Source: Streptomyces sp. NBC_00425
Lineage (GTDB): Bacteria; Actinomycetota; Actinomycetes; Streptomycetales; Streptomycetaceae
Direction of reading: 5' to 3'
Assembly: GCF_036030735.1 (NCBI RefSeq)
Contig: NZ_CP107928.1
Location: 8,804,001-8,868,000, forward strand
Length of the DNA stretch: 64,000 bases
Shown here piece by piece: positions 7,960-16,045 of this stretch (positions within the stretch are counted from its first letter, which is position 1; each line of letters starts with the position of its first letter). A program made the position numbers and the translations under genes. Under the pieces are notes generated by a model that was given only the letters and a program-made list of their open reading frames with translations, made no database searches and was not told where the DNA came from.

Positions 7960-8805
7960 ATGACGGGCGACCCGGGCTTGTTCACTCCGCGCAGCGTGAC
8001 CTGGCAGATGCACGACGACCCGATGATGTGGGTCGCCGGGATCCGCGCGCTCTACCTCCAGGCGCTGCACCCGCGAGCCGTACGCGGCGTCACGCAGAAC
8101 TCCGACTTCCGGCGTGACGCCTGGGGCCGGCTGATGCGGACCGCCGAATTCGTCGGCACCACGGCGTACGGCACGGCCGAGGCGGCCGAGAAGGCGGGCG
8201 CCCGCGTCCGCCGGATCCACCGCAAGCTGTCCGCGACCGACCCGGAGACGGGGGAGCGGTACGGCGTCGACGAGCCCGCACTGCTGCTGTGGGTGCACTG
8301 CGCCGAGATCGACTCCTATCTGCACGTGCTGCGCCGCTCCGGCTACCCGCTCACCGACGCCGCCGCCGACCGCTACCTCGCCGAACACCGCGTCAGCGCC
8401 CGTCTGGTCGGTCTCGACCCGGAGTCGGTGCCCGCCGACCGGGCGCAGATGGCGGCGTACTTCGACCGGACCCTCCCCGAGCTCGCCGCGGGAGCGGAGG
8501 CCCGCGAGGTCGACGACTTCCTGCGCCGTCCGCCCGTCCACCCGCTGCTCGTTCCGGCGCGCGCGGTGCTGTGGCGGCGCGTGGCGGATCTGGCGTACGC
8601 CTCGCTGCCCCCGTACGCCCACGCGCTGTACGGCAGACCGGCCCCCGAACCCGACGTCGTCACCCGCCGGCTGCGCGCCACGGGCGCGGCGCTGCGCTGT
8701 GTTCCCGCACGTCTGCGATGGCTGCTCCCGCCCAAACACGTCCTGCGGGCGATGGCGAGACTGGGCCCCGAAAGCCGTCCGGCACCGTACAAGGTGCGAC
8801 GATAG
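7960..8805 (+). CDS. Oxygenase MpaB family (DUF2236) protein
   Basis: A 281-residue member of the MpaB/DUF2236 family, heme-dependent oxygenase relatives that include the latex-clearing enzymes and the MpaB cleavage enzyme. The conserved N-terminal region is seen as VTWQMHDDP, WVAGIRALYLQALHPRAV and GRLMRTAEFVGTTAYG. The middle carries the LLWVHCAEIDSYL segment, in which the His is a likely heme or metal ligand. No signal peptide is present. A -10-like CAGACT (7948-7953) ends 6 nt before the ATG, so the transcript looks leaderless. It is followed 55 bp later by a Ser/Thr kinase gene on the same strand. The substrate is unknown. Confidence 0.85.
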   Translation: MTGDPGLFTPRSVTWQMHDDPMMWVAGIRALYLQALHPRAVRGVTQNSDFRRDAWGRLMRTAEFVGTTAYGTAEAAEKAGARVRRIHRKLSATDPETGERYGVDEPALLLWVHCAEIDSYLHVLRRSGYPLTDAAADRYLAEHRVSARLVGLDPESVPADRAQMAAYFDRTLPELAAGAEAREVDDFLRRPPVHPLLVPARAVLWRRVADLAYASLPPYAHALYGRPAPEPDVVTRRLRATGAALRCVPARLRWLLPPKHVLRAMARLGPESRPAPYKVRR

Positions 8806-8860
8806 GCCGCCATACTGAACCCTCTGGGGGAGGGCTGGAAGGCGACGGGGGCGGCACACC

Positions 8861-9958
8861 ATGGCGGAGAGCAGACTGATCCAGGGCCGGTACCGGCTGC
8901 TGGACCGGATCGGACGCGGTGGCATGGGCGAGGTGTGGCGGGCCCGCGACGAGTCCCTCGGCCGGCAGGTCGCCGTGAAGTGCCTCAAACCGGCCGGCCC
9001 GCACCACGACCCGTCCTCGGGACGCGTCCTGCGTGAGAGGTTCCGGCGCGAGGGCCGGGTGGCCGCCGCGCTCCAGCACCGCGGGGTGACGGTCGTCCAC
9101 GACTTCGGCGACCACGAAGGCGTCCTCTTCCTCGTCATGGAACTCCTGGACGGCCGCAACCTGTGCCAGCTGCTGGACGACGGCGAACGCCGGCCGCTGC
9201 CGGTGCCGCAGGTCCTCGACATCGCCGACCAGGTGGCCGCGGCCCTCGCCTACACCCACCGGCAGGGCGTCGTGCACCGCGACCTGAAGCCGGCGAACAT
9301 CGTGCGCCTCGGCGACGGCACCGTGAAGATCTGCGACTTCGGCATCGCCCGCCTCAGCCACGACGTGGGCTTCACCTCCCGGCTAACCGGCACCGGCATC
9401 GCCATGGGCACCCCGCACTACATGTCGCCCGAGCAGATCGCGGGCGAGGAGGTCGACCGGCGCAGCGACCTGTACTCGCTGGGATGCGTGCTCTACGAGA
9501 TCGCCACCGGCCGTCCGCCGTTCGACCTGGACGACCCCTGGGCGATCCTCGTCGGACACCGGGACACCCCGCCCCGGCCGCCGCGCGAGCACCGCGCCGA
9601 CCTGCCGGCCCACCTCGACCGGGTCATCCTCGACCTGCTCGCCAAGCAGCCCGCCCAGCGCCCCCAGGACGCCCGGGACATCGTCCAGCGCCTCGCCGAC
9701 GCCGCCCCCGGCGCACCGGGCCGCCTGACCGCGCCCGTGCCGCAGCGGCCCGGGCCGCGGCCGTCCGAGCGCCACGCGGCCGCCGGCGCCGGCCCCCGAC
9801 TGCCTTCCTGGACCCGGGGCATGACCGTCGGCCACCCGGCCGTCGGCGCCGGACCGCGGGCCGCGGGCCCGGACACCGGGGCGGCCCTGACCGACGAGTG
9901 GATACCCCGGGCGACCCTCGTGGCGGTACCGACCCCGGACGGTGCGCAGGCCCCGTGA
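8861..9958 (+). CDS. Soluble Ser/Thr protein kinase (PknB-type catalytic domain)
   Basis: A 365-residue kinase. The catalytic domain occupies residues about 10-275: glycine loop GRGGMGEVW, catalytic Lys near 39 (VAVKCL), catalytic loop HRDLKPAN near 139, DFG (CDFGIA) near 158, and APE region (MSPEQI) near 188. The remaining 90 residues are Pro/Ala-rich and disordered. There is no transmembrane helix and no PASTA domain, so the kinase is cytosolic. It follows the MpaB-type gene by 55 bp; a CATACT -10-like element (8809-8814) may give it its own start. No substrate is evident locally. Confidence 0.94.
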   Translation: MAESRLIQGRYRLLDRIGRGGMGEVWRARDESLGRQVAVKCLKPAGPHHDPSSGRVLRERFRREGRVAAALQHRGVTVVHDFGDHEGVLFLVMELLDGRNLCQLLDDGERRPLPVPQVLDIADQVAAALAYTHRQGVVHRDLKPANIVRLGDGTVKICDFGIARLSHDVGFTSRLTGTGIAMGTPHYMSPEQIAGEEVDRRSDLYSLGCVLYEIATGRPPFDLDDPWAILVGHRDTPPRPPREHRADLPAHLDRVILDLLAKQPAQRPQDARDIVQRLADAAPGAPGRLTAPVPQRPGPRPSERHAAAGAGPRLPSWTRGMTVGHPAVGAGPRAAGPDTGAALTDEWIPRATLVAVPTPDGAQAP

Positions 9959-10115
9959 ACCCCGGTCGAGCGGTGTCCGCCGGCGCGCGCCGCACGACGA
10001 CACGGACGGCCTCGAACCGCACGGCCCGGCCGCACGCGCCGAGACGGGGGAGGCGCCGGGGCCGCAGGGCGCGCGCCGGCCTGCCGGCCGCTGCCCGCCG
10101 TCACGCCCGGGCCGA

Positions 10116-11003
10116 TCAGCAGCGCTGTTGCCGCTCCCAACCCAGCTCCGAGTACGGCCGCCCGGCGCGGATCCCGGCGACGGCCGTGCGCGCGTAGGGG
10201 ACCATCGGCTCCGGCAGCGCGTCCAGCGGCCACCAGCCCCAGCTCAGACACTTGTCCGGCTCCAGCAGCCGCGGCTCGCCGCCCCAGCGGCGGGCCCGGA
10301 AGACGAGCTGCAGGCGCGGCCGGACGGCGGGCGAGTCGACGACGTGCACCACGTGCACGAGCTCGACGTCTCCTGCCGCGATCTCCAGTCCGGCCTCTTC
10401 CCCGGCCTCGCGGACGAGACACGCCACCGCGGACTCCCGCTCGCAGTGGCCGGCCAGGAAGTGGTGGTTCAGGGGCGCGAACGGCGAGTCCGGATGGCGC
10501 AGCCCGAGCAGGATCTCGCCGTCGCGTTCCAGGTAGAGGTGGACGCCGACGGCGTTGAGGACGGTCTCCCGCACGGTCGGCTGCGGCGTCGGGGCGACGG
10601 GGGCCGCCTGGTGCAGGGCGACGACCTGCGCGGCGCCCGGCGCCATCGTCAGGTGCGCGGTGGTCGCCGCGTCGAAGAACGCGAACATGATGCCCTCGGT
10701 GACCGGCAGCCGTGAGGGATCGCCGTCCCAGCCGCCCAGGAAGATCTGGATGCCGTCGACGACCGCGTACCGGGCCAGCCCCTCGAGGACCAGTCCCGTC
10801 TCCTCCAGCAGCTCGCGGGCGACGGCCTCCTCGGGCGTCTCGTCCCCCTCGCACGCGCCGCCGGGCAGCGACCAGAGGCCGGCGTCACAGATCGGTTTGT
10901 GCGCGTCCCGCAGATGCAGGAGGTACTGGCCGCGCCGGTTGACCAGCAGGGCGGCGCAGTTGCGGGACTCGGCTGCGGGCATGGCGGGCGTCCGGGCGGT
11001 CAT
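10116..11003 (-). CDS. Protein with two Nudix hydrolase domains
   Basis: A 295-residue protein with two Nudix folds. The first box is complete (G-x5-E-x7-REL-x-EE-x-GL, in GACEGDETPEEAVARELLEE, residues about 47-69). The second (GHCERESAVACLVREAGEEA) keeps the REAGEEAG helix but has a loop one residue shorter than the consensus. The domains probably hydrolyse nucleoside-diphosphate derivatives; substrates cannot be told. I chose ATG 11003 because AGGGGGAG lies directly upstream; an in-frame Met 26 codons earlier has no such site. It is divergent from the FAD oxidoreductase gene. About 157 nt between it and the kinase gene hold nothing recognised. Confidence 0.9.
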   Translation of the reverse strand: MTARTPAMPAAESRNCAALLVNRRGQYLLHLRDAHKPICDAGLWSLPGGACEGDETPEEAVARELLEETGLVLEGLARYAVVDGIQIFLGGWDGDPSRLPVTEGIMFAFFDAATTAHLTMAPGAAQVVALHQAAPVAPTPQPTVRETVLNAVGVHLYLERDGEILLGLRHPDSPFAPLNHHFLAGHCERESAVACLVREAGEEAGLEIAAGDVELVHVVHVVDSPAVRPRLQLVFRARRWGGEPRLLEPDKCLSWGWWPLDALPEPMVPYARTAVAGIRAGRPYSELGWERQQRC

Positions 11004-11174
11004 GGGCTCCCCCTGAATCCAACGGGCTTGCGCTTCAACGCACTTGAGGTCGTGACGATCGTAGGGGAGCCCGGACCGCACCGGCCCGCGCTTCGGATTG
11101 CGGCTCCGCAGGCCCCGAGCGGCCCGGCGCAGCCCCCTCTGGCCGACCTTGATCGGCTCGTGTTACGAAGAACC

Positions 11175-12800
11175 ATGGCTGCACACGAGGGACACCACGG
11201 ACGAGAGCGGCACCAGGGCGATCGGGATCAGCGGGATCACCTGGGCCGCCGCGTCTACGACGCCGTCGTCGTCGGCGGCGGGCACAACGGCCTGGTCGCC
11301 GCCGCCTACCTGGCCCGGGCCGGACGGTCCGTGCTGGTGCTGGAGCGGCTGGACCACACCGGGGGAGCCGCCGTCTCCACCCGGCCGTTCGCCGGGGTCG
11401 ACGCCCGGCTCTCGCGCTACTCCTACCTGGTCAGCCTGCTGCCGCAGAAGATCGTGCGGGATCTGGGGCTCAGTTTCCGCGTCCAGGGCCGCACGATCTC
11501 CTCATACACCCCGGTGGAACGCGACGGACGGGCCACCGGGCTGCTGGTGGGCGGCGGCGCCCGGCGCACACGGGAGGCGTTCGCGCGACTGACCGGCGGC
11601 GAGCGCGAGTACGCGGCCTGGGAGCGTTTCTACGACATGACCGGGCGGGTCGCCCAGCGGGTGTTCCCCACGCTCACCGAGCCGTTGCCGACCCGCGAGG
11701 AGCTGCGCCGGCGCGTCGACGACGAGGAGGCCTGGCGGACCCTGTTCGAGGAGCCGATCGGCGTCGCCGTCGAGGAGCGCTTCGCGGACGACCTGGTGCG
11801 CGGCGTGGTCCTGACGGACGCCCTCATCGGCACCTTCGCCGACGCCCACGACCCCTCGCTCCGGCAGAACCGCTGCTTCCTCTACCACGTGATCGGCGGC
11901 GGGACCGGCGCCTGGGACGTCCCCGTCGGCGGCATGGGCGCCCTCACCGACGCCCTGGCCGCCGCCGCCCGCGACGCGGGCGCGGTCCTCGCCACCGGCC
12001 ACGAGGCCGTGCGGATCGACACGGACGGCCGCACCGCGGAGGTCGCCTACCGCACGGCCGACGGCGAGGGAGTCGCCGTGGCCCGGCACGTCCTGGTGAA
12101 CGCCTCGCCGCAGGCGCTCGCGGCCCTCACCGGCGAGACACCGCCGGCCCCCGCCGAGGGCGCCCAGCTCAAGGTGAACATGCTGCTCGAGCGGCTGCCG
12201 AGGCTGCGGGACAGCTCCGTCGACCCGCGCGAGGCGTTCGCCGGCACCTTCCACATCGCCGAGGGCTACCGTCAGCTGGCCGCCGCCCACGCCCAGGCCG
12301 CCGTCGGCGAGCTGCCCGCCGCCCCGCCCTCCGAGATCTACTGCCACTCCCTGACCGACCCGAGCATCCTCGGCCGCGACCTCGTCGAGCGGGGGTACCA
12401 GACGCTGACGCTGTTCGGCCTGCACACGCCCGCCCGGCTGTTCGCCCGGGACAACGACGCCGTGCGCGAGGAGCTGCTGCGGTCGACCCTCGCCCAGCTG
12501 GACGCCCACCTCGCCGAGCCCCTGGCGGACTGCCTGGCCACGGACGCCGACGGCCGCCCGTGCATCGAGGCGAGGACCCCGCTCGACCTGGAGCGCGACC
12601 TCGGGCTGCCCGGCGGCAACATCTTCCACCGCGACCTGAGCTGGCCCCACGTCCAGGAGGGGGCAGGGCGCTGGGGCGTGTCGACCCCGCACGCCAACGT
12701 GCTGCTGTGCGGGGCCGGCGCGGTGCGCGGCGGCGGAGTGAGCGGCGTGCCGGGACACAACGCCGCCATGGCGGTGCTCGAAGAGCACACCGGAGCCTGA
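11175..12800 (+). CDS. Phytoene-desaturase-like FAD-dependent oxidoreductase
   Basis: A 541-residue flavoprotein of the CrtI/RetSat-like family. The FAD Rossmann motif VVVGGGHNGLVAAAYL lies at residues 31-46, after a charged 26-residue extension. ERLDHTGGAA follows at the end of the second strand, and the C-terminal FAD motif (LLCGAGAVRGGGVSGVPGHN) is intact. Such proteins oxidise or isomerise polyenes or related lipids. No phytoene synthase or other carotenoid gene is nearby, so a carotenoid role is not supported. The start is uncertain because no clear ribosome binding site is seen at ATG 11175. A 12-bp tandem repeat array begins 5 nt after the stop. Confidence 0.88.
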   Translation: MAAHEGHHGRERHQGDRDQRDHLGRRVYDAVVVGGGHNGLVAAAYLARAGRSVLVLERLDHTGGAAVSTRPFAGVDARLSRYSYLVSLLPQKIVRDLGLSFRVQGRTISSYTPVERDGRATGLLVGGGARRTREAFARLTGGEREYAAWERFYDMTGRVAQRVFPTLTEPLPTREELRRRVDDEEAWRTLFEEPIGVAVEERFADDLVRGVVLTDALIGTFADAHDPSLRQNRCFLYHVIGGGTGAWDVPVGGMGALTDALAAAARDAGAVLATGHEAVRIDTDGRTAEVAYRTADGEGVAVARHVLVNASPQALAALTGETPPAPAEGAQLKVNMLLERLPRLRDSSVDPREAFAGTFHIAEGYRQLAAAHAQAAVGELPAAPPSEIYCHSLTDPSILGRDLVERGYQTLTLFGLHTPARLFARDNDAVREELLRSTLAQLDAHLAEPLADCLATDADGRPCIEARTPLDLERDLGLPGGNIFHRDLSWPHVQEGAGRWGVSTPHANVLLCGAGAVRGGGVSGVPGHNAAMAVLEEHTGA

Positions 12801-12804
12801 CGAC

Positions 12805-12912
12805 GGGCATCCGGTCAGGCGTCCGTTCAGGCACCCGATCGCGCACCCGATCGCGCATCCGATCGCGCATCCGTTCAGGCGCCCGATCGCGCATCCGGTC
12901 GGGCATCGGACG
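12805..12912. repeat. 12-bp tandem repeat array
   Basis: Eight 12-bp units follow each other without gaps from 12805 to 12900, with a ninth diverging unit to 12912. Examples are GGGCATCCGGTC, AGGCACCCGATC, GCGCATCCGATC and GCGCATCCGTTC. The consensus is RSGCRYCCGNTC. The array fills the space between the FAD oxidoreductase stop and the operator at 12920. The period equals four codons, but no start codon or downstream gene supports translation. Confidence 0.85.
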
Positions 12913-12919
12913 GCAAGAA

Positions 12920-12936
12920 TCTGACGGTCTATCAGA
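12920..12936. promoter_or_regulatory. Operator copy 1 of the catabolic island (TCTGAC-type)
   Basis: TCTGACGGTCTATCAGA is a 6-5-6 inverted repeat with one mismatch. It shares 14 of 17 bases with the perfect copy at 20707-20723. It lies 42 bp before the ATG of the nitronate-monooxygenase-like gene. Both copies are followed by AAAA. The symmetry and spacing fit a TetR-family repressor site. Confidence 0.7.
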
Positions 12937-12978
12937 AAAGCTCTTCCGTCGTCCGCGTCGCTGCGGCATCCTGCGCCC

Positions 12979-14088
12979 ATGCAGACGGAGCTGAGCACAC
13001 AACTGGGAGTCGAGCACGCCGTCTTCGGCTTCACGCCGTTCCCCGCGGTCGCCGCGGCCATCAGTCGCGCGGGCGGCTTCGGCGTGCTCGGCGCGGTCCG
13101 CTACACCGACCCCGACGACCTCAAACGCGACCTCGACTGGATCGAGGCGCACGTCGACGGCCGGCCGTACGGGCTCGACGTCGTCATGCCCGCCAAGAAG
13201 GTCGAAGGGGTGACCGAAGCCGACGTCGAGGCGATGATCCCCGAGGGGCACCGGCAGTTCGTGCGCGACACCCTCGCCGCCTACGAGGTGCCCGAACTGG
13301 CCGAGGGCGAGGCCTCCGGGTGGCGGATCACCGGCTGGATGGAGCAGGTCGCCCGCAGTCAACTCGACGTCGCCTTCGACTACCCGATCCGGCTGCTGGC
13401 CAACGCCCTCGGCTCACCGCCGGCCGACGTCGTCGCCCGGGCCCACGAGCGGGGCGTCCTCGTGGCCGCGCTCGCCGGCAGCGCCCGGCACGCCCGCAAG
13501 CACAAGGACGCCGGCATCGACATCGTCGTCGCCCAGGGGTACGAGGCCGGCGGCCACACCGGCGAGATCGCCTCCATGGTGCTCACCCCGGAAGCCGTCG
13601 ACGCCGTCGCCCCGCTGCCGGTCCTCGCCGCCGGCGGCATCGGCAGCGGGCGGCAGATCGCCGCGGCCCTCGCGCTGGGCGCCCAGGGCGTCTGGCTCGG
13701 GTCGCTCTGGCTGACGACCGCCGAGGCCGACCTGCACTCGCCCGCCCTCACCCGCAAGCTTCTCGCGGCGGGCTCCGGCGACACGGTCCGCTCCCGCGCG
13801 CTGACCGGCAAACCCGCCCGCCAGCTGCGCACCGAGTGGACCGACGCCTGGGACGCCCTCGACGGGCCCGGCACCCTCCCGATGCCCCTGCAGGGCCTGC
13901 TCGTCGCCGAAGCGGTCTCCCGCATCCAGAAGTACGAGGTCGACCCCCTGCTCGGTACGCCGGTCGGCCAGATCGTCGGCCGGATGAACGAAGTCCGCAG
14001 CGTGCAGGAGGTCTTCGACGACCTCACCCGCGGTTTCGAACAAGCCGTCGACCGCGTCGACCGCATCGCCGGAAGGAGCGGCCAGTGA
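12979..14088 (+). CDS. NAD(P)H-dependent flavin oxidoreductase (nitronate monooxygenase/IpdC-like)
   Basis: A 369-residue FMN-binding TIM-barrel protein of the 2-nitropropane-dioxygenase family. Family features seen are the N-terminal GFTPFPAVAAAISRAGGFGV, the central IDIVVAQGYEAGGHTGEI (residues about 176-193, with the His seen in nitronate monooxygenases), and the phosphate-binding AAGGIGSGRQIAAALALGAQ (about 215-234). In actinobacterial steroid catabolism a member of this family, IpdC, acts on a CoA-linked ring intermediate. The company here (acyl-CoA ligases, crotonase, DUF35, thiolase-like proteins) makes an IpdC-like role more plausible than nitroalkane detoxification, but that is inference. 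Its stop overlaps the GTG start of the next gene by 4 bp. Confidence 0.85.
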   Translation: MQTELSTQLGVEHAVFGFTPFPAVAAAISRAGGFGVLGAVRYTDPDDLKRDLDWIEAHVDGRPYGLDVVMPAKKVEGVTEADVEAMIPEGHRQFVRDTLAAYEVPELAEGEASGWRITGWMEQVARSQLDVAFDYPIRLLANALGSPPADVVARAHERGVLVAALAGSARHARKHKDAGIDIVVAQGYEAGGHTGEIASMVLTPEAVDAVAPLPVLAAGGIGSGRQIAAALALGAQGVWLGSLWLTTAEADLHSPALTRKLLAAGSGDTVRSRALTGKPARQLRTEWTDAWDALDGPGTLPMPLQGLLVAEAVSRIQKYEVDPLLGTPVGQIVGRMNEVRSVQEVFDDLTRGFEQAVDRVDRIAGRSGQ

Positions 14089-15638
14089 CCAGCACACCCC
14101 CCGCGGGATTCTGGGCCCAGGCGACCCAGGACCCCGACCGCGTCGTCCTCATCGCCCCCGACGGCGAGGAGTGGACGGCAGGACGCCTGCACGCCGCCGC
14201 CAACCGGCTCGTGCACGGTCTGCGCGCCGCCGGACTGGAACGCGGCGACGCCTTCGCCGTCGTCCTGCCCAACTCGGCCGAGTTCTTCACCGCCCATCTC
14301 GCCGCCAGCCAGGCAGGCTTCTACCTGGTCCCCGTCAACCACCACCTGATGGGCCCCGAGATCGCCTGGATCGTCTCCGACTCCGGCGCCAAGGTGCTGC
14401 TGGCCCACGAGCGGTTCGCCGACCAGGCCCGCCGCGCCGCCGACGAGGCGTCGCTGCCCGCCGGTCAGCGGTACGCCGTCGGTGCGATCGACGGGTTCCG
14501 GCCGTACGCCGAACTCCTCGCCGGACAACCCGAGTCGCCGCCCGCCGACCGCACCCTCGGGTGGGTCATGAACTACACGTCGGGCACGACGGGCCGCCCG
14601 CGCGGCATCCGGCGGCCGCTGCCCGGCAAACCGCCCGAGGAGGCGTACCTCGGCGGCTTCCTCGGCATCTTCGGCATCAAGCCCTTCGACGACAACGTGC
14701 ATCTCGTCTGCTCGCCGCTCTACCACACGGCGGTGCTCCAGTTCGCGGGCGCGTCCCTGCACATCGGCCACCGGCTGGTCGTGATGGACAAGTGGACGCC
14801 CGAGGAGATGCTGCGGCTCATCGACAGCGGCCGCTGCACCCACACCCACATGGTCCCCACCCAGTTCCACCGGCTGCTCGCCCTCCCCGACGAGGTGCGG
14901 GCGCGCTACGACGTGTCGTCCATGCGGCACGCCATCCACGGCGCCGCGCCCTGCCCCGACCATGTGAAACGGGCGATGATCGACTGGTGGGGGAACTGCG
15001 TCGAGGAGTACTACGCGGCCAGCGAGGGCGGCGGCGCGTTCGCCACGGCGGAGGACTGGCTGAAGAAGCCCGGCACCGTCGGGAAGGCGTGGCCCATCAG
15101 CGAGCTGGCGGTCTTCGACGACGACGGCGAACGGCTGCCGGCCGGTGAACTCGGCACGGTGTACATGAAGATGACGACCGGCGGCTTCGCCTACCACAAG
15201 GACGAGGACAAGACCCGCAAGAACCGCATCGGCGACTTCTTCACCGTCGGCGACCTCGGCGTGCTCGACGAGGACGGCTACCTGTTCCTCCGCGACCGCA
15301 AGATCGACATGATCATATCCGGCGGCGTCAACATCTACCCCGCCGAGATCGAGTCCGCGCTGCTCGCCCACCCGGCCGTCGCCGACGCGGCCGTCTTCGG
15401 CATCCCGCACGACGACTGGGGCGAGCAGGTGAAGGCCGTCGTCGAACCGGCGCCGGGCCACGAGCCGGGGCCCGCCCTCGCCGCGGCTCTCCTCGACCAC
15501 TGCGCCGACCGGCTGGCCGGCTACAAGCGGCCCAGGAGCGTCGACTTCCTCGCCGAGATGCCCCGCGATCCCAACGGCAAGCTGTACAAGCGGCGGCTGC
15601 GGGAGCCGTACTGGGAGGGCCGGACGCGTCCGGTGTGA
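14085..15638 (+). CDS. Acyl-CoA synthetase (AMP-forming)
   Basis: A 517-residue ANL-superfamily ligase that activates a carboxylic acid to its CoA thioester through an acyl-adenylate. The P-loop is NYTSGTTGRPRG near residues 163-174. The hinge/A8 region is GDLGVLDEDGYLFLRDRKID, and the C-terminal catalytic Lys is in PNGKLYKR. Several features match the actinobacterial FadD subgroup that handles cyclic or steroid-type acids, such as the long RRPLPGKPPEE loop after the P-loop. The GTG start overlaps the preceding stop (GTGA), with GGAAGGAG upstream, so the two genes are translationally coupled and under operator copy 1. Confidence 0.9.
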   Translation: MTSTPPAGFWAQATQDPDRVVLIAPDGEEWTAGRLHAAANRLVHGLRAAGLERGDAFAVVLPNSAEFFTAHLAASQAGFYLVPVNHHLMGPEIAWIVSDSGAKVLLAHERFADQARRAADEASLPAGQRYAVGAIDGFRPYAELLAGQPESPPADRTLGWVMNYTSGTTGRPRGIRRPLPGKPPEEAYLGGFLGIFGIKPFDDNVHLVCSPLYHTAVLQFAGASLHIGHRLVVMDKWTPEEMLRLIDSGRCTHTHMVPTQFHRLLALPDEVRARYDVSSMRHAIHGAAPCPDHVKRAMIDWWGNCVEEYYAASEGGGAFATAEDWLKKPGTVGKAWPISELAVFDDDGERLPAGELGTVYMKMTTGGFAYHKDEDKTRKNRIGDFFTVGDLGVLDEDGYLFLRDRKIDMIISGGVNIYPAEIESALLAHPAVADAAVFGIPHDDWGEQVKAVVEPAPGHEPGPALAAALLDHCADRLAGYKRPRSVDFLAEMPRDPNGKLYKRRLREPYWEGRTRPV

Positions 15639-16045
15639 GCGTGCCCGGCCGACGGCACGGCGGCCGCCCCTCGGCGGAAGGCCGCCCCCGACCGTGCGGC
15701 GTGAGCCCGCCCGCCCGGCGGTCGGGCGGCCTCGGCCCCTGGGCGGGCGGCCCCGGTCCGTCGGCGACGGGCCCGGGGCCGTGCGCGGCGGGTCTCGGTG
15801 CCGCATCGCGGCGTGGGCCGGGTCGGGTCGTTCGGCGGAGTCGCCGGCTCCGCCCCCTGGGCGAAGGCCGGCCACGGCCGTTCGGCGGCAGGACGGCTCC
15901 GCCCGGTCGGCGAGGACGGCGGCCGCAGGCCTCTTCGGCGCCGGGGCGGATCCGCCGCGCGCCGCCGGTGTTCCGGGTCCGCCCGCGCCGTCGTCCCCTC
16001 ACGGCGACTTGACCTGCCCCCGCCCTCGCCCGAGGATCATGGGTC
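15639..16045 (+). other. Gene-free G+C-rich stretch with a leaderless promoter for the next ligase
   Basis: These 407 nt are extremely G+C-rich and low in complexity, with no frame that resembles a known protein. The only useful signal is at the right end: TTGACC (16009-16014), a 17-nt spacer, and GAGGAT (16032-16037), which ends 8 nt before the ATG at 16046. This would give a leaderless transcript of the second ligase gene. Confidence 0.5.

Noticed and set aside
11175..12800. Carotenoid biosynthesis cluster around the phytoene-desaturase-like gene
   Set aside because: No phytoene synthase, cyclase or geranylgeranyl synthase gene is near; the family has other functions.
12805..12912. CRISPR-like array
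   Set aside because: Units are 12 bp, contiguous and without spacers, and no cas genes are present. It is a simple tandem repeat.
13380..15875. Long open frame (831 codons) antisense to the nitronate-monooxygenase-like and ligase genes
   Set aside because: It is a product of high third-position G+C. Its translation is low-complexity and lies opposite two well-supported genes.
15639..16045. Small protein gene in the G+C-rich gap between two ligase genes
   Set aside because: All frames give Arg/Gly/Pro-rich low-complexity translations, with no ribosome binding site or codon-bias signal.
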